From Gammaproteobacteria bacterium RIFCSPHIGHO2_12_FULL_37_34 (GTDB taxonomy: Bacteria > Pseudomonadota > Gammaproteobacteria > DSM-16500), in contig MGXW01000004.1 of the NCBI GenBank assembly GCA_001801495.1, positions 1 to 11,516 on the forward strand: a stretch of DNA of 11,516 bases. The letters run 5' to 3'. Shown piece after piece: positions 5,313 through 11,516 of this stretch. The stretch's first letter is position 1; each line of letters opens with the position of its first letter. The notes under the pieces are model-generated. The model ran no database searches and was not told the origin of the DNA. It worked only from the letters and a program-made list of their open reading frames with translations. A program made the translations under genes and the position numbers.

Positions 5313-7072
5313 ATAAGCAGTTTTTTAATCATTTTTGGCAATTATTAAAACCCTACTGGACCTCAGAAGAAAAATGGTTGGCATGGCTTTTTCTCGGGCT
5401 TCTTGTTATTTGTATGCTTGCTAATGTATGGGCAGGCGTGGGTTTGAATAAATTTACTAAAGAATTTTACGATGCCATTCAAAATTTTAATCGTCCAGCA
5501 CTTACTATTTCTTTCATGCATTTTGCTATTTTTATAACGTTATTTGTATTGTCTGCTTGTTATGCTTTTTATTTTAATGGGCTATTGAGTGTTCGTTGGC
5601 GACGTTGGCTAACGCAATATTATTTGAAAGATTGGTTAGATCAGCATCGATATTACCGAATGCAATTATTCAGTAAAAATATTGATAACCCCGACCAACG
5701 CATCAGTGTAGATCTTGATCTGTTTCCGAGTTTAACGTTAAACATATTTTTTGTGCTTTTTCAAGCACTGCTCACTTTAATGTGTTATGGGGTTATTCTG
5801 TGGGGGTTATCTGATCATTTAACTATTTCAGTAGGAAATGTTCATCTTGTCATCCCTAACTATTTGTTTTTTGGCGCGCTGCTTTATGGGTTTTTTGGAC
5901 TTATTGTAACTCATTGGATAGGTAAAAAATTAGTGACCCTTGATTATCAACAACAATATTATAATGCTGATTTTCGTTATGCCACGATACGGTTTCGTGA
6001 GTCGAGTGAGCAAATAGCATTGTATCGTGGTGAATCAAGAGAACATGAACGATTTACACATTTATTTAAACGCGTTTTTAAAAATGTTATAGATAGCATT
6101 ACCCTGAAAAAACATCTTATGTTTTTTACTACTGCTTATAATAATATTGCATTTGTATTAGGTATTTTTATGGGGACACCATTATATTTACAGAAAAAAG
6201 TTCAATTTGGCGGTATGATGCAAATTTCAGCTGCAGTTGCTTCTGTCGCTAATGCATTTGCTATGCTGGTGAATCTCTATCCTCAATTTGCTGAATGGAA
6301 AGCGGTTGTTTTTCGCTTAGTCGAGTTTAAACAATCCATGTTCAATAATCATCTTGTTCACTTAGGGATCATTGTTAAAGAATATGACTACCCGGATATT
6401 GTTATAAAAAATCTAACTCTAACCTTGCCAAATGGTGAGTTATTATTAACGGAAAGTAATCTTGTTATTCGTGAAGCAAGTAACGTATTGTTGAGTGGAC
6501 CATCAGGATGTGGCAAAAGTACGTTGCTGCGAGCTATCGCTGGGTTATGGTATTTTGGCGAGGGAAATATTTATCTACCAAAAAATAAAAAAATATTTTT
6601 TCTCCCACAAAAACCTTATTTACCATCGGGTAGTTTACAAGATGTTTTGTTGTACCCACATGATTCTGTTCACCATGAGGATGAAGTGCAAGCGGTTTTA
6701 GATTATTGTGAGTTAACAAAATTTCAGCAACAATTGCATGAAATAAAAAACTGGGCACAAGAATTATCATTAGGAGAGCAGCAACTTCTTTCTTTCGCAA
6801 GAATTTTTTTGCATCAACCGGATATTATTTTTCTGGATGAGGCAACATCTGCATTAGATGAGCAATCTGAGAAGTTAATGTATCATCAACTCAAAAAACT
6901 ACTGCCTTGCGCAACAGTTATCAGTATTGGTCATCGTGCAAGTTTGCAGCAATTTCATGAGGTCATCATGGTCTTTCCATTTACGAAGAAAGAAGATACG
7001 AAGCAACTGCCGCTATTTAGCACGAAACATGTCGAGGCAATTGGTAACACAGAAATCTTAAGATTATCTTAA
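5309..7072 (+). CDS. SbmA/BacA/YddA-type ABC transporter, fused permease and ATPase
   Basis: A 587-residue half-transporter, expected to dimerise in the inner membrane. The N-terminal part (about 1-340) is an ABC_membrane_2-like domain with hydrophobic spans near 24-44, 70-92, 142-166, 183-203 and 275-292. It has the family hallmark NIDNPDQRISVDL (124-136) and RWRRWLTQYYLKDWL (97-110). The ATPase (about 360-560) has Walker A GPSGCGKST (397-405), Q-loop Q434, signature LSLGE (486-490), Walker B IIFLDE (506-511) and H-loop H542, so it looks catalytically intact. Relatives are annotated as vitamin B12, peptide or long-chain acyl transporters; the substrate here cannot be read. The start ATG overlaps the hemL stop by four bases and lacks a strong ribosome site, which suggests translational coupling. 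The last codons lie in a perfect hairpin. Confidence 0.9.
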   Translation: MNKQFFNHFWQLLKPYWTSEEKWLAWLFLGLLVICMLANVWAGVGLNKFTKEFYDAIQNFNRPALTISFMHFAIFITLFVLSACYAFYFNGLLSVRWRRWLTQYYLKDWLDQHRYYRMQLFSKNIDNPDQRISVDLDLFPSLTLNIFFVLFQALLTLMCYGVILWGLSDHLTISVGNVHLVIPNYLFFGALLYGFFGLIVTHWIGKKLVTLDYQQQYYNADFRYATIRFRESSEQIALYRGESREHERFTHLFKRVFKNVIDSITLKKHLMFFTTAYNNIAFVLGIFMGTPLYLQKKVQFGGMMQISAAVASVANAFAMLVNLYPQFAEWKAVVFRLVEFKQSMFNNHLVHLGIIVKEYDYPDIVIKNLTLTLPNGELLLTESNLVIREASNVLLSGPSGCGKSTLLRAIAGLWYFGEGNIYLPKNKKIFFLPQKPYLPSGSLQDVLLYPHDSVHHEDEVQAVLDYCELTKFQQQLHEIKNWAQELSLGEQQLLSFARIFLHQPDIIFLDEATSALDEQSEKLMYHQLKKLLPCATVISIGHRASLQQFHEVIMVFPFTKKEDTKQLPLFSTKHVEAIGNTEILRLS

Positions 7073-7086
7073 GATTTCTGTGTTAC
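7044..7086. repeat. Perfect 20-bp inverted repeat over the transporter stop codon
   Basis: Bases 7044-7063 and 7067-7086 are exact inverted copies around the 3-base loop tta. The repeat encodes the last residues (from N580) and includes the stop TAA (7070-7072), extending 14 bases beyond it. A transcript hairpin must form here, but no T-tract follows on either strand (plus continues gttcaaatgatc). It is therefore not a standard intrinsic terminator, although it probably marks the end of the hemL-transporter unit as an RNA-stabilising or RNase III-type structure. Confidence 0.8.
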
Positions 7087-7166
7087 GTTCAAATGATCAG
7101 AAAAAAACCAAGGATGTATCGTGAACTAGCGAGAATGGCTGATCGCGAACACAAGGAGGAGGGTTT

Positions 7167-8915
7167 ATGCCAGAATGGTATACGCGGGCAAAATCACGGA
7201 TTGTTTCTCTACAAACCGCTATCAAAGAGACAGCCTATCACATTCGATCCGCTGTCAAAGAAACATTCTCTCAAATACTTGCAATTGGATACGCAGTTTA
7301 TTTTTCTCCTCACATTCGAAGAATGTTTTATGAAAATCTTATACAATTTTGGGAAGGATTTAGCAGACTTTTTAATCCTTCTATTGTTTCTGCTTTACTC
7401 CGTTCTAAAAACTCAAGACTAGTCTTAAAACAATCTATTCCGGCTAATCTCGCTATGTATATGGGAATAGTATTATTTTATGAAGCGGCAATAAAGCCTA
7501 CTTTACGAAAAACTTTTTTAAATATAAGAGAATCACCAGCAGAACAAGCATTCGATATGATGGCTACTCTATTTATTGCGCGCACCGCTTTATCTATGTT
7601 TGTGGATAACACGATTTATAATTTATGTATTAATAAAGCAAGTGCAGAAAATACGCAAGATGTCATTGTGCCAGCTTGTCCTTGTGGTGATACAGCGATG
7701 ATAAGAGCAGGTTTGGCGAGTCCTTTTTATTATTTAGGTAATATTATTACGGTTAATATCATTTCTTCTTCTTTGCCTTTAGGTGGTTATCTAGACATTC
7801 CTCTGCGCTCGCTTGTTTATGGACAATGTTTTGTTGAATATAAATTGGGATCAGCGGGGTTGTGTACCATCCACCGTTATCAGGAATTAATTAAAAATAA
7901 TGCTTTTTGTTTTGGTTTGGGGCTTTCATTTTTAATCACTCGATACTTGTGTAATGATGTGGTATATAAAATAGCACATGTAGAAAATAATTTTATTGAT
8001 GACGCCTTGTTTGGTTTTTTGTTCCAACATTATATTATGTTGGCTCAATTGCTTGATAAGCCTTTGCCTGGTAATAGATCAGGTATTGATATATTTTATC
8101 ATAGTCGCTTAGTGGTGGAAACCGCATTAAAACAAATGTGTGACTGGCTTATTCCACGGTTACGTCATCCTGAGACACGTGGTCGTCTGGAAAAAGCTTT
8201 TAAGGAAATAAACGTATTTCCCCCTGTAAGATTAATAAAGACCATCTTGTTAGAAGAAAATTTGCGATCATCATCAGCATTTATGCGAAAACCAGCAGTG
8301 GAGCTTTTTTTTGATATGTATGGAGAAACAATTCAAGTTGCTATTGCTGAAATTCGCAAGATAAGAGAAACACCTTCTATTAAACGATTACAGGCAATTA
8401 GCCCTTATTTACCAAATTTTATCTTATCACAAGCATCTAGAGATGTATTAAATATTGTTTTGACAGAAAATCTTGATGAGATTCTAAGTGGAATAGATAA
8501 TTTTACTGCAAGAGCACGTATTAAAATTGTTATTTTCGACAAAGCGAGAATCAGTGAGATTCATTCAGAATTGAATCAAGATTTTTTTCGGCCACCCATG
8601 CAAACAGAATCGCATTCTTTAACACTTTCTCAAGATGATTTTCAGGTTATTTCAAAAGAGAAATGTAAAGATGATAGTGTTGAAAGTATAAGGCCAATAG
8701 TTCCTTTGACTATTATTGAAAATTATTCTGGTATGCCATCGGATAATACTATGCAAAGAGTAAATCAGCGAAGAAAAAAAAAGAATAAACCAAGTCATAC
8801 CGAAATAAATGAATCAGTTTCTCATTTAAATCCAAATGGTTTATTTCATCATCCTCTCACTCAGCCATCCTCTACGCAATCCCAAAAGGTTTTGCAATGG
8901 CGAGTACGACAATAA
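7167..8915 (+). CDS. Multi-spanning membrane protein with EI24/CysZ-like stretch, unknown function
   Basis: A 582-residue protein. Hydrophobic spans are seen near 94-108, 127-150, 186-205, 246-265 and 278-297. The segment 213-295 (LRSLVYGQCFVEYKLG... HRYQELIKNNAFCFGLGLSFLI) resembles, from memory, the pattern of the EI24/CysZ family around human EI24 'SLYCFEYRW... NWPYYFGFGLP'. A CPC motif lies at 171-173. Residues 310-470 are soluble and helical. The tail (475-582) is polar and low-complexity, with a basic run RRKKKNK (535-541). No signal peptide is evident. The start is ATG 7167 with a strong AGGAGG 6-10 bases upstream. The 3' end overlaps convergent hemJ by 44 bp. The long cytosolic tail is unlike CysZ sulfate permeases. 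Function is not assigned; the EI24 resemblance needs profile comparison. Confidence 0.7.
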   Translation: MPEWYTRAKSRIVSLQTAIKETAYHIRSAVKETFSQILAIGYAVYFSPHIRRMFYENLIQFWEGFSRLFNPSIVSALLRSKNSRLVLKQSIPANLAMYMGIVLFYEAAIKPTLRKTFLNIRESPAEQAFDMMATLFIARTALSMFVDNTIYNLCINKASAENTQDVIVPACPCGDTAMIRAGLASPFYYLGNIITVNIISSSLPLGGYLDIPLRSLVYGQCFVEYKLGSAGLCTIHRYQELIKNNAFCFGLGLSFLITRYLCNDVVYKIAHVENNFIDDALFGFLFQHYIMLAQLLDKPLPGNRSGIDIFYHSRLVVETALKQMCDWLIPRLRHPETRGRLEKAFKEINVFPPVRLIKTILLEENLRSSSAFMRKPAVELFFDMYGETIQVAIAEIRKIRETPSIKRLQAISPYLPNFILSQASRDVLNIVLTENLDEILSGIDNFTARARIKIVIFDKARISEIHSELNQDFFRPPMQTESHSLTLSQDDFQVISKEKCKDDSVESIRPIVPLTIIENYSGMPSDNTMQRVNQRRKKKNKPSHTEINESVSHLNPNGLFHHPLTQPSSTQSQKVLQWRVRQ

Positions 8916-9303
8916 CGACTAAAAAAATCACAGGAATTTCATTTAATATGCGATAAAAAACATGTCCATGCTTGTTTTTATTTATTTTGAAATCATGCAG
9001 TAATAATCCGAGATAAATATGATAGAGAAGGAGTAAGAACACAACACTTAATTTGATATGTAACCATGCCATTTGCATGTAAGCATGTGGATTCAAACCA
9101 ATGAGCCACAACCCAAATAAAATGGTAAAAATTGCACCAGGTGTAGCTATGCCAAAATATAATTTTCTTTCCATTATCTTAAAACGATCCATACTAATTT
9201 TATCAGTCGCAAGAGTATGATAAACAAACAAACGTGGTAGATAAAACAATCCGCTAAACCAAGTGACCATGAAAATAATATGGAAAGATTTTATCCAAAG
9301 CAT
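8872..9303 (-). CDS. hemJ: Protoporphyrinogen oxidase HemJ
   Basis: A 143-residue, four-span inner-membrane protein (about 6-28, 52-70, 80-102, 119-140) matching HemJ (UPF0093). HemJ oxidises protoporphyrinogen IX to protoporphyrin IX in bacteria lacking HemG/HemY. Conserved features are H8 in WIKSFHIIFMVTWFSGLFYLPRLFVYH, R24, W80-L-H-I-K84, H95 and the RILNEIPVI entry to the last span (118-126). Both the His and the Lys are expected to matter for heme binding and catalysis in the family. The start ATG has AGGAG 9 bases upstream. It is transcribed from the palindromic dual promoter shared with the ATPase gene. Its 3' end overlaps the convergent membrane-protein gene by 44 bp. With hemL it puts two heme-pathway steps within 6 kb, but not in one operon. 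Confidence 0.9.
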   Translation of the reverse strand: MLWIKSFHIIFMVTWFSGLFYLPRLFVYHTLATDKISMDRFKIMERKLYFGIATPGAIFTILFGLWLIGLNPHAYMQMAWLHIKLSVVFLLLLYHIYLGLLLHDFKINKNKHGHVFYRILNEIPVIFLVVIVVLAIAKPFGIA

Positions 9304-9332
9304 GATTTGTAACTCCTGTACACGCTTATTTA

Positions 9333-9369
9333 CCTTGAAATATAACCGTATTATGGTTATATTTCAAGG
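9333..9369. promoter_or_regulatory. Symmetric bidirectional promoter in a perfect 15-bp-arm palindrome
   Basis: ccttgaaatataacc (9333-9347) and ggttatatttcaagg (9355-9369) are exact inverted copies around 7 bases. Plus strand: TTGAAA (9335-9340), a 17-base spacer, TATATT (9358-9363). Minus strand: the same TTGAAA (9367 to 9362), 17 bases, TATATT (9344 to 9339). The plus start would fall about at 9370, the A of the ATPase ATG. The minus start near 9332 would give hemJ a leader of about 29 bases containing AGGAG. The palindrome could also be the operator of a symmetric repressor. Confidence 0.65.
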
Positions 9370-10614
9370 ATGAAATATAAAAAACGCCTTTTAGAAGAGA
9401 AATTACGAAAGTTAGGGACTGTTTTTCCCGCGATAGTTTTGACAGGCGCTCGTCAAGTAGGAAAGAGTACATTATTTAAATACTTGTTACCTGGCGCACA
9501 ACAAGTGATTTTTGACCCTACCATTGATATTGGCAATGCTAGAAAAGATCCAGAGCTCTTTTTAAATCACTTACAACTACCAGCCATATTAGATGAAATT
9601 CAATATGCTCCAGAATTATTATCAGTTATTAAGCGTCGTATTGATGAAAAGAAAATACCAGGCCAATACTGGATCACAGGGTCACAAAATTTAAATGTAA
9701 TAAAAAATATTTCTGAAAGTTTAGCGGGTCGTGCTGCTGTTTTATCACTCTATCCGATGACGTTAGCAGAACGTTATGATGAGGCCTCGAGTTGGGTAGT
9801 TGATTATTTTAAAAACCCACAACAATTCTTAACCAAAGCATCAACAAGAATCGAGCAACTGCTTGCTTCAGTCATTTGGAGAGGTGGTTATCCCGGGTTG
9901 ATTGATCTTGCTAACGAATTACAATCGGATGCGCTTAGTTCTTATCTCAGTACTTATATAGAGCGGGATGTCCGTTTGTTGAGTGAAGTAAGCGATTTAC
10001 AAGAATTTTCTCGATTTGTACAACTGGTGGCAAACCTAACAGCTCAAGAAATTCATTTTACCCAATTGGGAAGAGAGATTGGTGTTTCACCGCAAACGGC
10101 GCAACGTTGGCTAAATCTTTTAAAAAGCACTTATCAATGGATAGAGCTTCCTGCTTATTCAGGAAATACAATAAAGCGTATTAGCATGAAAAGAAAGGGT
10201 TATTTTATCGATACCGGGTTAGCTTGCCATTTAATGCATATTTCTACACCAAATGCTTTGTTGGGACATCCTAAGCTTGGTGCATTATTTGAAACTTATG
10301 TGGTAAATGATATTCTTCGCCAGTTACCTTTATTGCATGGCAATCCTGCTATTTATCATTGGCGTTCACATGCGGGAGCAGAAGTGGATTTGTTGCTAGA
10401 AATGGATAATATGTATTATCCTATTGAGATTAAATGTAAAACACGACCTACAAAAAATGATTTACGCGGTATACAAGCTTTTCGCCAAACTTATCCTCAG
10501 TTAAAACTTGCACCAGGTTTATTAATTTGCGCTATTGATAAAATCACGCCATTTGCCGATGATTGTTACGCTATGCCTTTTGATATGTTGTCATCGTCAT
10601 ATGATATGATATAG
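9370..10614 (+). CDS. AAA+ ATPase with DUF4143 domain (AAA_14/DUF4143 family)
   Basis: A 414-residue protein. The N-terminal AAA_14 ATPase has Walker A GARQVGKST (26-34), Walker B PAILDE (71-76), sensor-like WITGSQN (101-107) and the family motif LAGRAAVLSLYPMTLAE (118-134). A winged-helix-like part (228-251, FTQLGREIGVSPQTAQRWLNLL) follows. The C-terminal DUF4143 part carries the PD-(D/E)xK arrangement E338-x-D340 and E353-I-K355 in GAEVDLLLE...YPIEIKCKT, with E308 upstream, so the nuclease-like core looks complete. Cellular role is unknown for the family; copies are scattered and probably transferred horizontally. The ATG abuts the right arm of the palindromic promoter, and AGG directly touches the start without spacing, so initiation is probably leaderless. 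erpA follows 25 bp later and may be co-transcribed. Confidence 0.9.
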   Translation: MKYKKRLLEEKLRKLGTVFPAIVLTGARQVGKSTLFKYLLPGAQQVIFDPTIDIGNARKDPELFLNHLQLPAILDEIQYAPELLSVIKRRIDEKKIPGQYWITGSQNLNVIKNISESLAGRAAVLSLYPMTLAERYDEASSWVVDYFKNPQQFLTKASTRIEQLLASVIWRGGYPGLIDLANELQSDALSSYLSTYIERDVRLLSEVSDLQEFSRFVQLVANLTAQEIHFTQLGREIGVSPQTAQRWLNLLKSTYQWIELPAYSGNTIKRISMKRKGYFIDTGLACHLMHISTPNALLGHPKLGALFETYVVNDILRQLPLLHGNPAIYHWRSHAGAEVDLLLEMDNMYYPIEIKCKTRPTKNDLRGIQAFRQTYPQLKLAPGLLICAIDKITPFADDCYAMPFDMLSSSYDMI

Positions 10615-10639
10615 CATCATTTAAACAAGGTGTGATCTT

Positions 10640-11047
10640 ATGTCTCAGCCACTTATCTTTACTGAACATGCTGCAACCAAAGTTTGGGAATTAATGAAAG
10701 AAGACGGCAATTTAAATTTGAAATTGCGTGTTTATGTAACCGGAGGCGGTTGCTCTGGTTTTCAATATGGATTTACTTTTTCTGAAGAAAGTCAGCCAGA
10801 TGATATTATTATTTCTAGATTAATTAAAATAACAGATAGCCAACATGAAGGCGATGATGAAGGCGATGATGAAGGCGATGCCAGTGGTACAACAACGGTA
10901 CAACTGCTAGTTGATTCGCTAAGTGTTCAATATTTAACTGGCGCTGAGATTGACTATAAAGAAGACATCGAAGGCGAGCAATTTATTATTCGTAATCCAA
11001 ATGCTAAAACGACTTGTGGTTGCGGATCATCGTTTACTGTCGAATAA
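10640..11047 (+). CDS. erpA: Iron-sulfur cluster insertion protein ErpA with acidic repeat insertion
   Basis: An A-type Fe-S carrier that delivers clusters to apo-proteins, classically IspG/IspH. The core is clear: LKLRVYVTGGGCSGFQYGFTF (28-47) with C38, VDSLSVQYLTGAEIDY (91-106), and the C-terminal NPNAKTTCGCGSSFTVE with C126 and C128, giving all three cluster ligands. At 135 residues it is some 20-25 longer than usual ErpA (about 110-116). The excess lies at about 58-87, between two core strands, and contains HEGDDEGDDEGDASG, a run of three EGDD-like units. The ligands are not disturbed, and a surface loop is likely. The start is ATG with AAGG 9 bases upstream. It lies 25 bp after the ATPase gene. 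Confidence 0.93.
   Translation: MSQPLIFTEHAATKVWELMKEDGNLNLKLRVYVTGGGCSGFQYGFTFSEESQPDDIIISRLIKITDSQHEGDDEGDDEGDASGTTTVQLLVDSLSVQYLTGAEIDYKEDIEGEQFIIRNPNAKTTCGCGSSFTVE
10847..10880. repeat. 12-bp tandem repeat inside erpA
   Basis: gaaggcgatgat occurs at 10847-10858 and 10859-10870, followed by a 10-base partial copy at 10871-10880. The units are in frame and encode EGDD-EGDD-EGD. Perfect identity suggests recent expansion. Confidence 0.9.
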
Positions 11048-11068
11048 AAATAAATGCACATTTTTTTA
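11043..11068 (+). terminator. Weak AT-rich hairpin after erpA
   Basis: Immediately after the stop codon, aataaaaataaat and atttttttatt flank gcac and can pair imperfectly. A run of seven T lies within the right arm. The stem has almost no G-C pairs, so termination here is only possible, not convincing. Confidence 0.3.
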
Positions 11069-11177
11069 TTCCAGACTCACTTTAAAGCAAAACCTATTTT
11101 TCCAATTTATTTTTTTAGTTATACTGGGGTAATAAATGCTCTTGTTTTAGTCTAATGGCAGCCACATAAGGAAAATA

Positions 11178-11516
11178 ATGGCTAACTTATTTGCGATGGA
11201 ATCTCGCCGAATTTTATGCCGCTTTATACTTTATTTTTTTCTAATCAATATTATCCTCTCCTTATTGGTCGCTTTTAATTATAGGCATATTCTGCCAAAT
11301 TTTAATGCTATCACTAATAGTGTATTCGAGGCCCTTTTTATTTGGGCTTTTTTAGCGATTTCTTTTATTGCACAAATTAGTATTTTATTTTTATTCGGTT
11401 ATTTGGTCGTTATTATATTAGCTATGGCATCCCCGCGCTTTTGGATTGTTTTTTTGATTTCTATTTTTATCAATTCTATTTTAGTGTTTGCACTTCTTGC
11501 TGATAGCATGATTTTT
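11178..11516 (+). CDS. YejM/PbgA-like (DUF3413) inner-membrane protein, N-terminal part
   Basis: The reading frame is open for 113 codons and runs off the window. The start is ATG with AAGGA 5 bases upstream. The protein begins with a short basic N-terminus (ESRRILCRF), then membrane spans at about 15-33, 52-66, 67-83 and 88-107. The pattern LINIILSLLVAFNYRHI, then ISFIAQISILFLFGYLVVIIL, then FLISIFINSILVFALLADSMIF parallels E. coli YejM 'FNILLSLVIGSRYLF ... LLLIDSEVF'. YejM (PbgA/LapC) pairs such a membrane domain with a periplasmic sulfatase-like domain and controls LPS synthesis through LapB/FtsH. The sulfatase part would lie beyond the right edge, so the call rests on the membrane pattern alone. 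Confidence 0.6.
   Translation, partial: MANLFAMESRRILCRFILYFFLINIILSLLVAFNYRHILPNFNAITNSVFEALFIWAFLAISFIAQISILFLFGYLVVIILAMASPRFWIVFLISIFINSILVFALLADSMIF

Noticed and set aside
6534..6800. 88-codon minus-strand frame opposite the ABC ATPase domain
   Set aside because: It is a shadow frame antisense to the Walker A to signature region. It also has no ribosome site.
7044..7086. Intrinsic terminator for the hemL-transporter unit
   Set aside because: The stem is perfect, but there is no T-tract downstream on either strand and little G-C. It is kept as an inverted repeat instead.
7093..7422. 109-codon frame starting just before the membrane-protein gene
   Set aside because: It overlaps 256 bp of the 582-residue gene in another frame, has no good ribosome site, and its protein shows no family features. 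The strong AGGAGG serves ATG 7167.
10950..11132. 60-codon frame overlapping the end of erpA
   Set aside because: It lies mostly in the erpA coding sequence and AT-rich spacer, with no credible start and no protein features.
1..11516. CRISPR arrays, tRNA or rRNA genes, toxin-antitoxin pairs, complete insertion sequences
   Set aside because: No regularly spaced repeats, tRNA cloverleaf with CCA-type acceptor, rRNA motif or transposase was found. The only mobile signal is the intron-like left edge.

Overview
The window is AT-rich, densely coded gammaproteobacterial DNA. Several features point to a host-associated Legionellales/Coxiellaceae-like bacterium, an inference from gene content rather than a proven placement. 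These are C5-pathway heme genes (hemL, hemJ), ErpA, a YejM/PbgA-like envelope protein, a PAS-LuxR regulator of a style I associate with Legionella and Coxiella relatives, and a predicted F-box membrane protein, a eukaryote-like domain used by secreted effectors.

Left part (1-2506, all minus strand): the edge (1-76) looks like the first bases of a group II intron. Next come an AlaX-type tRNA-editing hydrolase (98-739), a 95-residue probable remnant of an effector-type module (805-1092), and a 451-residue F-box protein with a hydrophobic C-terminal half (1151-2506). This is the accessory-looking part of the window. A gene-free stretch of about 400 bp (2507-2914) follows, with several inverted repeats, ahead of a plus-strand PAS-LuxR regulator (2915-3649).

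Middle (3749-7086): rubredoxin (minus, 56 codons) and hemL (plus) diverge from a 73-bp gap in which their -10 elements overlap. hemL overlaps by 4 bp (ATGA) an SbmA/BacA/YddA-type ABC exporter with fused permease and ATPase. The exporter's last codons and stop lie inside a perfect 20-bp inverted repeat.

Right part (7167-11516): a multi-spanning membrane protein of unknown function, with a stretch resembling the EI24/CysZ family, overlaps by 44 bp the 3' end of convergent hemJ. hemJ and an AAA+ ATPase/DUF4143 gene diverge from a perfect 15-bp-arm palindrome. This palindrome spells the same good sigma70 promoter (TTGAAA-17-TATATT) on both strands and predicts a leaderless mRNA for the ATPase. 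Next come erpA, carrying an unusual acidic tandem-repeat insertion, and the 5' part of a YejM-like (DUF3413) inner-membrane protein that runs off the window.

Functionally, hemL (5-aminolevulinate synthesis), hemJ (protoporphyrinogen oxidation), erpA (Fe-S delivery) and rubredoxin form an iron/tetrapyrrole/redox theme. The F-box protein and the truncated module suggest host interaction. The most unusual observations are the symmetric bidirectional promoter, the F-box membrane protein, the hairpin over the exporter stop codon and the ErpA insertion.
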